Shown piece after piece: positions 36,415 through 48,475 of a stretch of DNA of 64,000 nt (the first letter of the stretch is position 1; each line of letters starts with the position of its first letter). This stretch comes from Chrysemys picta bellii. Its lineage: Eukaryota; Chordata; Testudines; Emydidae. The DNA is taken from positions 112,626,421-112,690,420 of the forward strand of contig NC_088792.1 of assembly GCF_011386835.1 (NCBI RefSeq). The letters are read 5' to 3'. A program made the position numbers and the translations under genes. The notes below the pieces were generated by a model. The model saw only the letters and a program-made list of their open reading frames with translations. It was not told the origin of the DNA and searched no databases.

Positions 36415-38039
36415 ATTTAACTGTGGCTGAATGTGTCTGTCGGTAATCATGTTAGTTGTGTGTCAACTGAGTGTTTATTGCAGCTGACTGACACGGTACT
36501 AACACATAGTACTTTCCCACACTTACATGTTATGAAACTTAAGTCCATTATTGCACCAGAGAATTGCACTGTTGCAATATGCACTCATGATTGAACTGGT
36601 GGAACTTGCAACAGTACACTGGGTACACATGTAATTTTCTTTCAGATGCACACGATTCTCAAAGCCCACATAAAATATTCCCTGTAAAGTTACAAATCCT
36701 GTGGGTTGTTGCACCTACCACAAATGCCCAGCACAGTTCGCTAGAAAAGGTTGAGTTTACTTGCATCCATTTACATTTCTGATTTGTGTCCCTGCTAATT
36801 TTAATGGTTCAGAGTCATGAGGATCCTCACACGTGCAGCAAGAAGCAGGGTCTCATACCATTTTGGAGAGTCAGTTACTGCTACCAGATTACACTGGGGC
36901 CTAGAATATATTAAAATGAAAAATACCATCTTCAGGTAGCGAGCTGACGCAGATCAATATTAAAGAAATAAGCTTTATTTAAAATCAGGTTTGGTTTTAA
37001 TTTTTCTGGTTTTGTAACGCTACTATTTATGGTTGCACTTTTGCATCCTTAGAGTGATCTGAGCCCTTCTATATAGCCCCATGGGTTTCCTTTTGCCCTC
37101 TTTCCCCCAAGTACTGCAATGGAGCCACTGGGGTTGCGTCATTCTTCACAGAGAATGAGAGGATAAGGTCAGGAAACAGGCGGTGCTGGTACCTCGTAGA
37201 GATGTAAATGGCTTTATTAAGAGGTGTAGAGTGAGTAGTCTAGCAGGTTATCCATTAAATGCAGCCAGGAAAATACTCAAACCATTCTACCACTTCAGGG
37301 GCCACAGGAAAGGTGAGTTTATCAATGAATCCCTTTACATCCTAGAAAATCTCCTTTCCCTAGTCTAAATGTGCTTCAGGGAGTGCATTTGTCCATGTGA
37401 GTGAGCTGCTCTCATGTCTGTGCAAAAAGAGATGGCTGTTTTTTGTCTGCTGAAGCTACATGAACTGTTTCAACTGCTGTCTTCATTGAAATAGTGAAGG
37501 TTTCTCAAAGTGAGAGCAAAAATACTTCATGGCTTCACAGGTACTTGAGGCACAACTGAGGTGTTTTTCCTCTCTTGACCTTATTTGGTTATTTCATGTT
37601 TTCCTCATAAAATGCTGCCCAGATGCAACCTTGAAGGGCATCTTCCTATGTGCTCCACAGAGGGAGGCAGGAATCAAACTGGAGAAATGGAAGAGGGATA
37701 TCTAGAGTGTGCAAACCAATCAAGGGATGCACTGATAAAAACAAAAAGAGAAGTCACCTAAGGTCTGTACTGTTGTGACTGAATCACCGAATAGGCTTTT
37801 AACAGAACAAAATAAACCACAAGGTCCTTTCTGGGACATCTAATGTCCCAGACCAGATGCTTCTTATACAATGTAAGTATAAGGAAAAACAGTACAAAAC
37901 AACCCAGCTGTTTGGGAAATGAGTCCTTACTACAGGCTCTCTTACGTGTCTTTATGACTTCTCGGCCAGGTAAAAGCTTCCCTGGAAAGATCTGAGAGTT
38001 ATACACCACCTGCTAATTAACAAAGGTCACGTGCCAGGC
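36415..38039. other. GALNT1 intron, nothing recognised
   Basis: No exon-like frame with splice sites and no repeat that I can name. Confidence 0.35.
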
Positions 38040-38640
38040 AAATCCATCTGACATGTTTCACCCCATAGTCTTTATGAAAATATGCTTATAATAGGAATAT
38101 GACATAACTGAGTTATACTTTACGCAAGATGGCTCATGTGAGATCATTGGAAAGGTTATGATTTACTGAATGTGATTATCTAATTTGTATGCCTTTATCA
38201 TTTCTGTATCTGATGTTAGGAGTATTAACAATGTATCTGTATTTCAAGTGTTACTTTGGGTGTCACCCTCAAGCAGCCCTTCAGGTACAACAATGGAAAA
38301 GCCAGACAGGGCTAATGGGCCATTAGCAGAGACAATGGACTGTGAAAGGTCTTAGTCCTCCTGTGGAGGCTGGAGACAGTCTACTAACAAGGGCTGGTAC
38401 AGCCATGCAGAGACATGGGTCCAAGTCACCTGGTACCGGATACCCCTCTTCCCCTTTTGGAATGCCAGTGGTTTTCCACTAGAAGACAAAGGGTTCCTGC
38501 CTTACACAAGAGCGATATAAGGCAGGGGAGTGACATCATGGTTCTCCTCTGCCTCACCACCCAAAGAGACACTGAAAAAACACCTGGAAGCAAAAACTGA
38601 ACTGAGGGAAGAAGGGTTGAAAAGACTCAGTCTCTGAAGA
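38040..38640 (+). repeat. Putative dispersed repeat (LTR- or SINE-like), unclassified
   Basis: A block of different character from its flanks with CGCAAGATGGCTCATGTGAG, GCTAATGGGCCATTAGCAGA and GACACTGAAAAAACACCTGG. I associate these with a common reptilian repeat but cannot assign a family or exact ends. Confidence 0.3.
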
Positions 38641-39644
38641 ACTATTCTGTGTGGTAACATTACTAACCATCACTTTTTAAGCAGGAAACATAGCTATACT
38701 AGAAAAGAATGAACAGTTTTAAAGATTAATTATTGCCAATAATTCTTCTTGTTCTGTTTAACACCTTTGTTTTGTAGCACTGAAAAGAAATTTAAGAGTT
38801 TCAATTAATTTTTTTAATCCCAAAACTGTAATCTAGTTCTACCTGTTGAATCTTTAGCAATTTATATCAAGGAATTATTCCAGATCTAGGCTTCTGGCTG
38901 AATTTGATGTCCTACACACTCAATCTCGAGTTTCCAGAAATATATTTGCGATAGACATTGTAACAAACACAATCCAGAGAATAAGTCATGGGTTCCCCAA
39001 GGATGCCAGTCGGGCACCCTAGGTATACCCTCTGCTTTATGGGGGATATGTGATAGATATTGCTACCTCAGGCAGTATCTTTGGGGAAAACATAGTATTA
39101 AATTTATGTATCACTGTGGGTCAAGGACTGTAAGTATGATCGCGTTTTCCTTCATTGGAGAAGGTTACCACAGCTCCTTCAGGAACTAAAAACAATGGGG
39201 GTGATTAGGGTGAATCACACTGTAAATACTTCCCGAGAGGTACCACTCTGTGGGGAAGGTCACATATACTGGTTCAAACAGGGTTCCAGAGACTAGGAAG
39301 ACAAAGAAAGAGCTTTTGACATAAAAGGATGAGTTTGAACTGACACAATGCCTTCTTTCTGATCCAGCAAATAGACGGGACTTATGTCCAAAGGGCCACA
39401 ACCCTTGCAGCTAATATAAGTGCAAATAATATTATTGATGTCTACCCATCCTTTTTCAAATTGTACTAAACATCAACGACATCTTGCAGCACTGAGAGGT
39501 TTTATTATTCAAAAGAATCAGATCTTGGTTACATGCTCACTAAGAATGGAATCTGTATAGACAATCACTTCAAGAACCTTTAAATAGTCTAAATAGTTCA
39601 AAATTGTTCCTTCCATTTGCATGTGCATTTCCTGTCAGTTGTCT
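38641..39644. other. GALNT1 intron, nothing recognised
   Basis: AT-rich, non-coding, no named repeat. Confidence 0.35.
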
Positions 39645-40065
39645 ACATTTAATTCCATCTGCCTATGTTACTGAATTGTTGTCTAGATTTGACTGACCTA
39701 TATTTTGTCAGCCAGAAACTTTGCCACCTCACTCTTCATTTCCTCCTATAGATCAATAATAAACATGAACATCAGTATTGCTAGAGACCCTTTGAGCAAT
39801 CATAACATTAACCTTTCTTTTTAGAGATAAATCAGAATAAATGAGTTGTCATCAGCCCTTTAGCCTCTCAGCTATAACTACTTAGTTACCTTAATATTTC
39901 ATGAGGCATCTTTATCAATGGCTTTTTGAAAGTCCAAACAGGGTATCTATTGGTCCTCCTTCATCCCCTTTATCCTCCTCAAAGAATATTACTAAGTTGC
40001 AGGGTCAAGATTTTTCTTAACAGGAATTATCTAACAGTCATCCAGTATAGAAGCTGATCTTAAAA
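39645..40065 (-). mobile_element. CR1 LINE fragment, antisense, old
   Basis: On plus it follows the antisense of the CR1 ORF2 region: TTTAATTCCATCTGCC, AACTTTGCCACCTCACTC, GGCTTTTTGAAAGTCCAAAC and CCTCAAAGAATATTACTAA. Heavily diverged. Confidence 0.6.
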
Positions 40066-40858
40066 GTTTTCAAATTAAGAGGTTTTTGTCTGTATTCACT
40101 GCTCCACTGGTCAGAAAATGGGACATTAAAAATAATAATCACATAATACGACTCCTCTCACCCTATCCTAACATTTAACTACAACATGATATTAGAAGCT
40201 GATATTTGACAAACTGTTGAAGTTAGAGATTACCGATTTATATTACATGAAAGCTTTCAAATGGTGTAAGTAATTAGTTTCTAGCTCTAGCAGTTCAATA
40301 TAGGATTTAAAAAATAGCTTTGACATTCAAATGAGAAGACATATGATAGCAATGATATTTGAAAGTCCTATATCTCAACATGCCAGGATTAGAAATGAAA
40401 GATTTACACTATTCAAAATTCAGTAACCCAACTTTAATAATAAAAATATTTGGTTTTAACATTGGCAGAGGCAAGATATCACAAGACCCTTAATGTTGGT
40501 TTTATTTTTACTGGTCCAGGACTAAAAATAGAAAATTCCAGCCCTTGGGCCAGTGTAATTTTCCCTCTGGTCTTGCTAACACCTTTCATCAGAGGATCTT
40601 AAAGCAGTTTCCAAACATGAAGACTCAGTACTTTGAAAGTTATAATTGTTTTTGAGGAAGATAAACAGAAGCATAGTGACTTGCTCGAGTTAACAGAGAA
40701 TTGATGACACCTAGAAATACAATCCTGACTCACAGCTCCCTGTTCTGACCAACATACAATAGCCCTTAGTAACAGGAATATACTGTTTATCATAAGTTAT
40801 GTCAAAATGTATACAAGAAATTAAGTGAAAGCCTTATTTCAGCATCACAAAGACTTAC

Positions 40859-40993
40859 CATTGGATCATATTCCCAAAGTTGATTGCCTTTTAGGTGGTG
40901 GCACTTGAGCATTGTGACTGGGCCGTTAAGTTTGGAAACATCCAAGCATAAATCATCTGTTCGAATTTCTTTGTTGGCAGTGTATGAGAAAAC
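40859..40993 (-). CDS. GALNT1: GALNT1 penultimate coding exon (lectin beta repeat)
   Basis: A 135 bp phase-0 exon of 45 codons between acceptor ...TACAAAG and donor ATG|GTAAGT. The product runs [20 protein letters not shown] to [16 protein letters not shown] and QLW are the CLD and Q-x-W signatures of the second (beta) ricin-type repeat. It joins in frame to NQ of the previous exon and to KLTL of the next. The residue at the 3' junction is M where I recall V in mammals. Splice sites are canonical and the frame is clean. The intron upstream contains DIRS copy 2 and the one downstream contains DIRS copy 1. Confidence 0.96.
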
Positions 40994-41450
40994 CTTTGTA
41001 GAAAAATAATAATGTTCATCCACTGGATTCCATAGAGAAAACAGCAGGTTCACATACCACTTCACTTATACTAAACTTAAAAATGTCTTCAATTTTTTTT
41101 TTACACTACATACAAAACTGTTTTCTTAGGAGACAAATATAAATACCATATCAATAATAGGGCAGCTTTTCAGATAAAAAAACTTCCCAAATGGTAAAAC
41201 AGGACGAGCTCCCTAAAAATGGAGAATTTTGGCAGGGTGGCAAGCAGCAATGCAGAGCTTTAAATAAAATAATAAAATTATAGAAAGAAGTAGATACAAA
41301 ATATAGTCCTAAGTTGAGAATCACAAAAGTAAAAATGAAAACTAAAACTCAACGGCATTTTTCTGTCTGAATTTGCAAGAGTGACAAATCAACTAGAGAG
41401 AAGCTGTAGGAAGGCAGTTCCAGGGATCCTACAGGATATCTACTGCATAG

Positions 41451-42294
41451 ATTACTCCTGGGGGAATTCTGTGCCAAAAAATTAAAAATTCTGCGCACAA
41501 TATTTTAAAATTCTGCATATTTTATTTGTCAAAATAACACAACATAATCCCTTCAGTTTCAATTATTTTGGTAATGTATTTCAAAATACCTGTCAACAAG
41601 TATGTCAACAATACAGAAAACAGCATAAAAGATTTCCCCCAGGAATACAGTGTTAAAGAAACGCTGATGACAACCCAGTTCAAGTTGGAGGGTGCTGGAG
41701 GGGGCTTTGTGGGGCTCCCAGAGCCCTTGAACTCCCAATCCCCCCAGAGGCCAGCCACAGAGCACCCCCCTGCCCCAGACACCAGCACCGTCCTCCCCCC
41801 ACAGCCCAGCCACAGAGAACCCCACAGCCCAGATCCCAGCCACAGGGCACCCCTCAGCCCTGAGTCCAGCAGTGGGCACACCCAGAGCCCAGATACCAGC
41901 ACCCCCTGCCTCCCTGGGACACCCCCAGCCCAGACACCACTACCACCCTCCCTGCAGAGTCCAGCCATGGGGCACCCCCAGCCCAGACACCAGCACCTTC
42001 TCTCCCCCCCCCCCAACTTCTTTACTGTTCTGTCAGGGGGCATAGCGTGGTGCAGCCCTGCCCTTCCTCACCCTTTGCCAGAGCTGGGTCTCCCAGGCCT
42101 TCTCCCATCCCTGAGGGATTGAGGATCAAGCAGAGTGTGCAGCTTCCAGACCAGTCTGGCTGGGCGCTCTGCTCACTGGGCTCTGTAGAGTCCAATGGTC
42201 CCTAGTGGTGGCCAGTAGCTCTGCATCCCCAATTTTGTGCGGGAAACAGAGAATTCTGCATTATGTAGTGGTGCAGAATTCCCCCAGGAGTAAT
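41451..42294. mobile_element. TIR DNA transposon with internal minisatellite
   Basis: The left end ATTACTCCTGGGGGAATTCTG is matched exactly by the reverse complement of the right end (CAGAATTCCCCCAGGAGTAAT). TAG lies directly outside both ends (41448-41450 and 42295-42297), a possible 3 bp duplication. A second inverted match, TTCTGCGCACAA and TTGTGCGGGAA, lies inside. No transposase is encoded. The middle holds a C-rich tandem array that makes long but meaningless open frames on both strands. Confidence 0.75.
41740..42010. repeat. C-rich minisatellite
   Basis: Repeated units of the form GGGCACCCCCAGCCCAGACACCAGCACC, with variation in length and bases. It explains the 184- and 173-residue open frames across 41522-42122, which are Pro/Gly-rich and not genes. 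Confidence 0.8.
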
Positions 42295-42424
42295 TAGATG
42301 ACACCTATCTAACAGATATGAGTGGATGATATTTAAAGTACACTGAAGTCACTGGAAAGACACCCATTGACTACAGCTAATTTTGAATCAGGTCCAAGTG
42401 ACTCACACTAGGTGCAACAACGTA

Positions 42425-42505
42425 AAAAACGGTTACCTACCTTTTGTAACCGTTGTTCAAGATGTGTTGCTCATGTCCACTCCATTCTAGGTGTGCAAAG
42501 ACCGA
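42425..42505. repeat. DIRS copy 2 left terminal inverted repeat
   Basis: Pairs with the right end at about 48240-48330 through GTTCTTC(A/G)AG...TTGCTCATGTC...TCCATTCTAGGTGTGC. The recombinase remnant runs directly into this repeat. Confidence 0.75.
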
Positions 42506-42640
42506 ACGACTTTGAATCGGAGAATGGAACACTGAAATGGCTGCCAGATGTACCTTGATCGAAGATAGCAATAAACCCTGGTGCTTAAAGTGCCAAATAG
42601 TCCGGTATACCCTGCAGCAGGGCCTCATCCGCTCGAACAT
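42437..42640 (-). pseudogene. DIRS tyrosine recombinase, only the start kept
   Basis: HFKHQGLLLSSIKVHLAAIS and SVFAH correspond to the first helices of the recombinase. The frame then passes straight into terminal-repeat sequence (LEWSGHEQ), so an internal deletion removed the catalytic half. Confidence 0.7.
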
Positions 42641-42750
42641 GTCAGTCCACGGCCCAACACATGAACCACTTCCACTTTACATATGTAGCCCTAGTGGAGG
42701 ATTTTTTGCTGCCCCGCTGGACACCAGTAGACCACCCCGTTCGTTCGCAC

Positions 42751-43356
42751 TCAGTCACACAGCAGCCAAACCATCAAGTGCAGCAGGTTGTCATGGTTCT
42801 GACACAACAGATCCAGCTGAAGAGATGGTTGCAGCAGGGTGGCTGCCCAGAGACTCAGCAGCATGCCGAACCAGTGGTGACGAGGCCACGCCAGGGCTAT
42901 GAGGATGATCATTGCTTTGTCTTGCTTTATCTTGAGCAGGACTCTGTGGATTAGTGGCACTGGTGGGAAGACATACATCAGCGCTCTCGTCCACAGAATC
43001 AGGAAGGCGTCCGACAGGGAGGCCTTGTACCTCCCCTGCAGAGAACAGAACATATGGCACTTCCTGTTCTGCCTGGATGCAAACAGGTCCACTTGGGGAG
43101 GCCCCCACCTGCAGAAGTTCAGGCTGGCCACCTCTGGATGGAGCGACCATTTGTGGTGAGATGAGAAGGTCCTGCTGAGACATCTGCCAGGACGTTCTTG
43201 GATCTGGACAGGTGGGCGGCTACCAGATGAATGGCACGTCACACACAAAAAGTCCCAGAGGCTGAGCACTTCCCGGCAAAGGGCCGAAGACCTGGCTCCG
43301 CCCTGCCTGTTGATGTAGTAAATCGCAGCTGTACTGTTTGTCAGGACTTGCACCAT
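42751..43356 (-). pseudogene. DIRS RNase H domain, open but altered
   Basis: A 201-residue open piece starting VQVLTNSTAAIYYINRQGGA, the RNase H region where the family normally has TDN; the Asp is replaced here. It continues with PPQVDLFASRQNRKCHMFCS and PLIHRVLLKIKQDKA, the conserved stretch between RNase H and recombinase. The length is good, but loss of the acidic residue and broken neighbours make it a pseudogene. Confidence 0.75.
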
Positions 43357-43984
43357 CTTGTACTTCAGGTGGGGGCAAGAACGCCTGGCAGACCAGGTGA
43401 ACTGCTTTCAACTCCCGGACGTTAATATGAAGGGACAGATTGCTGTGTAGCCAGCAGCCCTCGGTGTTGAGCTCGCTCAGATTGGCTTCCCAGCCCAGGT
43501 CCGATGTGTCCGCTTACTCTGGTTTCGACGGAGATGGGGTCATGAAGGGAACCCCCTGCAGCACCAACTCTGGATCCAGCCACCAGTCCAAGGACGAGAG
43601 GACGTGGCTCAGTACCGTGACCACTTGGTCCAGGGCGTGCCTGCTGGGGATATAGTCTGAGGCCAGCCAGGCCTGCAGAGGTTGTAGATGAAGATTGGCA
43701 GGTTGACCACGTAAGTGCACGCGGCCATGCGGCCCCTCATTTGCAGCACATGTGGGCTGTGGTAAGCGGATGGCTCTTCATGGGGGCAATCAAGTCTGAC
43801 ATGGCCTGAAAGCGCGTTTGCGGAAGGAAGGCTCCGGCTTGCGTGGAGTCGAGAACTGCTGTGATAAACTCTGTGTTGAACTGGCGTTAACGTGGACTTT
43901 TCTGTGTTTATTAACAGGCCCAGATTGTTGCAGATGAATCACACCAGGTTGGGGCTCCGTTGGACCTGCCCTGGAGTCCTGCCC

Positions 43985-44565
43985 TTAATGAGCCAGTCGT
44001 TGAGATACTGGAAGATCTGGATTCCCCCCTCCCCCCAATTGTCTCAGGTAATCCACTACCGGCACCACGCATTTCGTGAACACCCTGGGGGCTGAAAACA
44101 GGCCAAAGGGTAACACCATAAACTGGAAGTGACGCCCGACCACTATAAAACGCAGGAAGTGCCTGTGGTCCGGGAATATGGAGACATGAAAGTAAGCGTC
44201 CTTAAGTAGAGAGCAGCATACCAGTCCCCTGGATCTAGGGAGCGGATGATGGAGGCCAGGGAGATCATGTGGAACTTCAACTTCTTGAGAGACTTGTTGA
44301 GGCCCCACAGGTCCAGGATGGGTCTGAGGCCCCCTTTGGCCTTCGGTATTAGGAAGTAGCGAGAGTAGAATCCTCTTCCTTCCATGTCCAGGAAACCTCC
44401 AGAGTCCCCAAACCCAGGACCCCAAACCTCCTGAACGAGGAGAAGGGTCACTGAATAGGGACGGGAAAATGGGGGGGAAGGGGTCGGGAAGAAGGGGCAG
44501 CCAAGAATTGCAGAGTATAGCCCCAATACACTATGTCCAGGACCCAGTGGTCCGACATAACCCAT
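43985..44565 (-). pseudogene. DIRS reverse transcriptase remnant
   Basis: GFYSRYFLIPKAKGGLRPIL and KLKFHMISLASIIRSLDPGD are clear RT motifs. The catalytic LDLxDAYFH segment is hit by a frameshift, and the second open piece resumes LRFIVVGRHFQFMVLPFGL. The YxDD box reads YLND. Inactive. Confidence 0.8.
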
Positions 44566-44815
44566 GACCAGGCCGAGTGGTAGGGGGAAAGGCGGTTGAG
44601 GAAAAGGCAGGTAGGATCCGGTTGACTGACTAGGGTGTTGCTCTCGGGTGCACCCTGAAAATGATTGCTTCTGGCCCCCTGGTGTTTAGCAGCCTCAGGC
44701 TAGGCTGGTGAGCAGGAGGAAGAAGGGCGACGACTAAAATTCGTGTCTTCTCCTTGTAGGTCCCTGATGAGGCTGCCAGGATCTTGGCGGCAGCGGTGGT
44801 TGGAAGGATTATGTT

Positions 44816-44851
<36 letters not shown>

Positions 44852-45867
44852 TTTGTCATTTCATAGGTATAGATGTATCCCCTTTTAGGCCCCAAACCAA
44901 AGGAAGCCAACAGAAAGGAGTATAGAAGCTTGAGCACCAAGGACAAGCTAATTAAAGCTGTCATCCCTGTATCTCTATGTGAAAAGTTACACATCCACAG
45001 ACAGAGTCTGTTCGAGGAGGTGATAAGAGCTGTTCTTAAAACAACTGTGCTCTGAAATTGGTCTTGCAGAAATCCCTTACCCCCTTCGTTTATTATCCTG
45101 CTTGTTTTCTGCTATTGTATTAAAAAGGTTAAATAGACTGATGAAAGTCTGTCACATTTGGAAAATAGAATTGTAAAATAAGGATGTCAAGGAAGAGGAG
45201 GTAGTAAAACATAAGTGTAAGATGTGACTTAAAGATAAAGGATGAATGTGAATGTGTGTAATGCAAATAAATAATTAGCAAATCAAAAGGTGCCAGCCTA
45301 AGAGTTATAACTGTGATCTCCCATGGCCAAGGAATGTATAGCACGGAGATAACCGGATGACCCCGCAGGGCAAGCTGGAATCTACCCAAGTGCCTCCCAC
45401 CCCCCCCAGGGAGGGCTGAAGACTCCGAAGAACAAGATAACACTCAGCCATCAGGGATGTGCTACCTGCTGATTGATAATCACTTCAAACAAACATCAGC
45501 ATGATGAAGTGATTCCCATAGACTTGTAGGAATCCTATAGGAACAGAACCAAAATCTCAGGGACTGAGTATGGTTCTGCAACCACCCCCCAGGAGCATCG
45601 GATGCGCATCTGACAAGGACTCGGCTCCACCCTCGTGTGCAGGCTACCTGGCCAGTACTCTGCCATGAGCAGCCTCTAGGATAGCAACTATAACAACTCT
45701 GCAGAACTTGTATGAATGAGTGTGAGAATGAATAAGGAATGGTAGTGAAATAATATTGAATTGCATATCTTGATTTCTTGCTCTCTCTGTACTTACAATA
45801 AACATGTCATTTTGTCTTATCCCTCTTATAAGATCCTGTTGGTATTATTTTATTAGTGTAACAGCTT
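44816..45867 (+). mobile_element. Insertion inside DIRS copy 2, possibly a solo LTR plus internal remnant
   Basis: This 1.05 kb block separates DIRS gag (ending at 45868) from DIRS RT sequence (resuming below 44816). It starts with a (GA)n run. Its right end TTAGTGTAACA follows an AATAAA at about 45796 by some 65 bp, a layout like the R-U5 part of an LTR. I could not find a clear target duplication or matching left terminus, so the LTR reading is tentative. A 60-residue plus-strand frame (44873-45055) has no recognised domain. Confidence 0.45.
44818..44849. repeat. (GA)n microsatellite
   Basis: About 15 GA units at the left edge of the insertion in DIRS copy 2. Confidence 0.95.
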
Positions 45868-47935
45868 CCTGGCTGATTGTGGTGTGTGCATACCCAACGA
45901 GCAAAGGGTAGCCCTAGTGTCCTTCAACACGTGCAGCGTAGTGTCCGTTTGGTCCGAGAACGGATCAGCTCCATCAAAGGGAAGGTCCTGGATCGAGGCC
46001 TGCATATCCTGGGAGAGGCCTGCAGTCTGGAGCCAGAAACTATGTTGCATGATCACCGCCAATGTGACCACACTTGCCACCGAATCTACCGTGTCCCATG
46101 CCATTTGCAGGGAGTATCTTGCCACCACCATGCCGTCCTCCACCAGAATGACAAAGTCTTGGCACAAACCCTGAGGGAGAGATTCCTGGAACTTTCTGAG
46201 ACTGTCCCAGAGATTAAAATTGTACTGGCCCAGCAGGACCTGATGAATCACCACTGGAATTGCAAGCTGGCAGTAGAATAAATCTCTCCCCCAAATAAAT
46301 CCAGAAACAAAGACGGTAAGAAACTTGGAATCAAGGAGGTGGGGACCTGCTTTCCTTTTTCGTTGGCTGCAGATACAACCAGTGACCCTGGGGGCGGGTG
46401 GGTATAAAAGCATTTGAAACCTTTGGCCAGCACAAAGTACTTTTTCTCGGCCCATTTCGAGGTGGGCAGGATGGAGGAGGAGGTCTGCCTCAAGGCGCTG
46501 GCTATCTTGAGGGCTCCCTCATGCACAGGCTGGGTGCTGCTCCACCATCTTTTGCACCTTGAACCCCAAGTTCTTGACCACATGCCAGAGAAAGCCTTGA
46601 TGCTCCCTAAAGTCATCCGGCAGGCTAGCTCTGGAAGGCCCCACGACGGCCTTGTGTGGGGACGACGAGGAAGACTGGACCGCTGGTGGGGGTGCTGGAA
46701 TCTCAACCACCGCCGGAGAAAGAGACTTTGGGGTGGGCACAGGTTTCTCCGCCTTGACCTCAGAGTGGGCTTCCAGTACCGGTGGGGCTGCTACCCGATG
46801 TTCCGTCAAGGCCACCCATGAGTACTGGTGAAGGAGGCAGTGTCACAACTGGTATGCCCCAGATGCTCCAATAAGGCCACTGGCCGTGCTGCCATTGCAG
46901 TGCCACTAATGAGGAAGCAGGCTCTGGTGCCCAGTAATGCCGATGAGACTATGCAGATAGGCTGAACTGGCCCTCTGTACCAAAGGAACCCGCGACCAGG
47001 GAGGAGCCGTTGACACCTGTGTTTGTTTGCTGGTCGTGGCTACCAGTAACCATTGCCCAGGCATAACTGAATGGTAACTGTAGTATGGACAGCAGTACCA
47101 GTGCCAGGGGGACCGGTACTGGGACGGGAAACGTTTCCACCGAGCTGGTGATCAGGACCGACGCTTAGAGGACGACTATTGAGAAAGTGAACGGTGCTGG
47201 GAATAGTATGGGGAGCATCAGCCCTGTGCCGAAGAGTAGCACCGCGGGGATCTGGAAGCTCACCCAGCTCGACCAGCAACATGATTGGGATCTTCCCCAG
47301 GATTCCCGACGCAGCAGCGAAGTGGATGCCTTCTGTCTGGCGACCGGCGTTGTTCCCCTGTCAGGTCTTAACGGCAGGCTTGCCCTCTTGGGGAGCCTTT
47401 GCCGGGTTCTGAGGCACCGGGGTCATCATCGGAGCAGGTGGAGACCTGTGTTCTCTCTGCACCGTGGGAGCCTGGGATGACATAGGTGCAGGCAGAAGTG
47501 CCGGTCCCATACCGCTCCCAAGAATCGGTGGTGGACCTTTAAGGACTGGGCGACCCAGTCAGGGAGGCATGATTGCATGACTTTGGAGCAGTCTGGTGGG
47601 CAGGCCCAGGTCCCTTGATAGATTACCCCTGGACCTTCTTGCTCGTTGCCGGGGACGCGCTCTTGGTCTTCTTCTTTCGCACTGGCGATGGCAAACGGTG
47701 CCGGGAGGAGTTGGGCGCTGGCGGTGGTGCGACCTGCCTGGACGGCTTGAAAGCCAGGTGGGAAGGTGGACTCCATCAGGAGAGCCCTGAGGCAGATGTC
47801 CCGCTCCTTCTGAGTGCAGGGCCGAAAGTTTTGCAGATCTGGCACCACTCCTCGTGTGACTCCCTCAGGCACTTAAGGCAGCTGCTGTGGGATCACTCAG
47901 AAGCATAGGCTTGCTGCAGTCCGAGCAGGGCTCGA
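45868..47935 (-). pseudogene. DIRS gag-like region
   Basis: Read on minus it shows a Cys-containing N-terminus (CSDCSKPM near 47910), a Pro/Ser-rich middle, LPDDFREHQGFLWHVVKNLG at 46600, then GQYNFNLWDSLRKFQESLPQ and IQDLPFDGADPFSDQTDTTL with LKDTRATLCSLG. The last motif matches gag of DIRS copy 1. Frames switch several times, so it is not translatable as one protein. Confidence 0.65.
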
Positions 47936-48239
47936 ACCTGGGAGGCAGGGGCATGCCCCACCTGGGGCAAAGTCCTGCTAGGACCCTAACTACTAACACT
48001 TAACAACTACTTAAGACTAGCAAAGCAAAACTATATGCAACAGCCTTAAGGCATGAAGTTCAGAATGGCAGACAACCGCTAGCTCTTGCTAAGCAAGAAA
48101 GGTGCTCCGACTGACCGCCCTGGGCGGTAAGAAGGAACTGAGAGGGCAGGGCGTAGGACTGGCGGTGCTTGATATACTGCAGCATGAGTGCAGCACTCCA
48201 GAAGGTGCCACAGCTGGCCCTATGGGTACGCTAACCAAA

Positions 48240-48330
48240 AATCTGACAGCTGCATACGTGGGCGTACGCACACCTAGAATGGAATCGACATGAGCAAGCA
48301 CTCGAAGAACAACAACCTTTTAGGTACTCT
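48240..48330. repeat. DIRS copy 2 right terminal inverted repeat
   Basis: CACACCTAGAATGGAATCGA then CATGAGCAAGCACTCGAAGA, the inverse of the left end at 42425. It ends about 145 bp from the splice donor of the GALNT1 exon at 48476. Confidence 0.75.
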
Positions 48331-48475
48331 TAACTCATCTTACAGGCCATATCTCACATTAGGGTTTTTTAAACAGCACATTGTCTGTACCGTTAATTAT
48401 TGAAAGTGCTGGAAATTATGTATAGACAGATGAGCAATGTCTGAAATAATTTAAAGTTGTAAAATATTTTGTCAC

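Larger units (their letters stand above)
42425..48330 (-). mobile_element. DIRS-type retrotransposon copy 2
   Basis: The left end AAAAACGGTTACCTACC is followed by TTGCTCATGTCCACTCCATT. The right end, read on minus, has GTTGTTCTTCGAGTGCTTGC then TCATGTCGATTCCATTCTAG, so the ends are inverted repeats. On minus the order is gag (47935-45868), a foreign 1.05 kb insertion (45867-44816), RT (44565-43985), RNase H (43356-42751) and a clipped recombinase (42640-42437). No target duplication is evident, as expected for tyrosine-recombinase integration. The element fills most of the GALNT1 intron between 48476 and 40993, in the gene's direction. Confidence 0.85.

Noticed and set aside
41522..42122. Overlapping open frames of 173 and 184 residues on opposite strands
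   Set aside because: Both come from the C-rich minisatellite inside a TIR transposon; composition is Pro/Gly/Ser-rich, with no domain or splice context.
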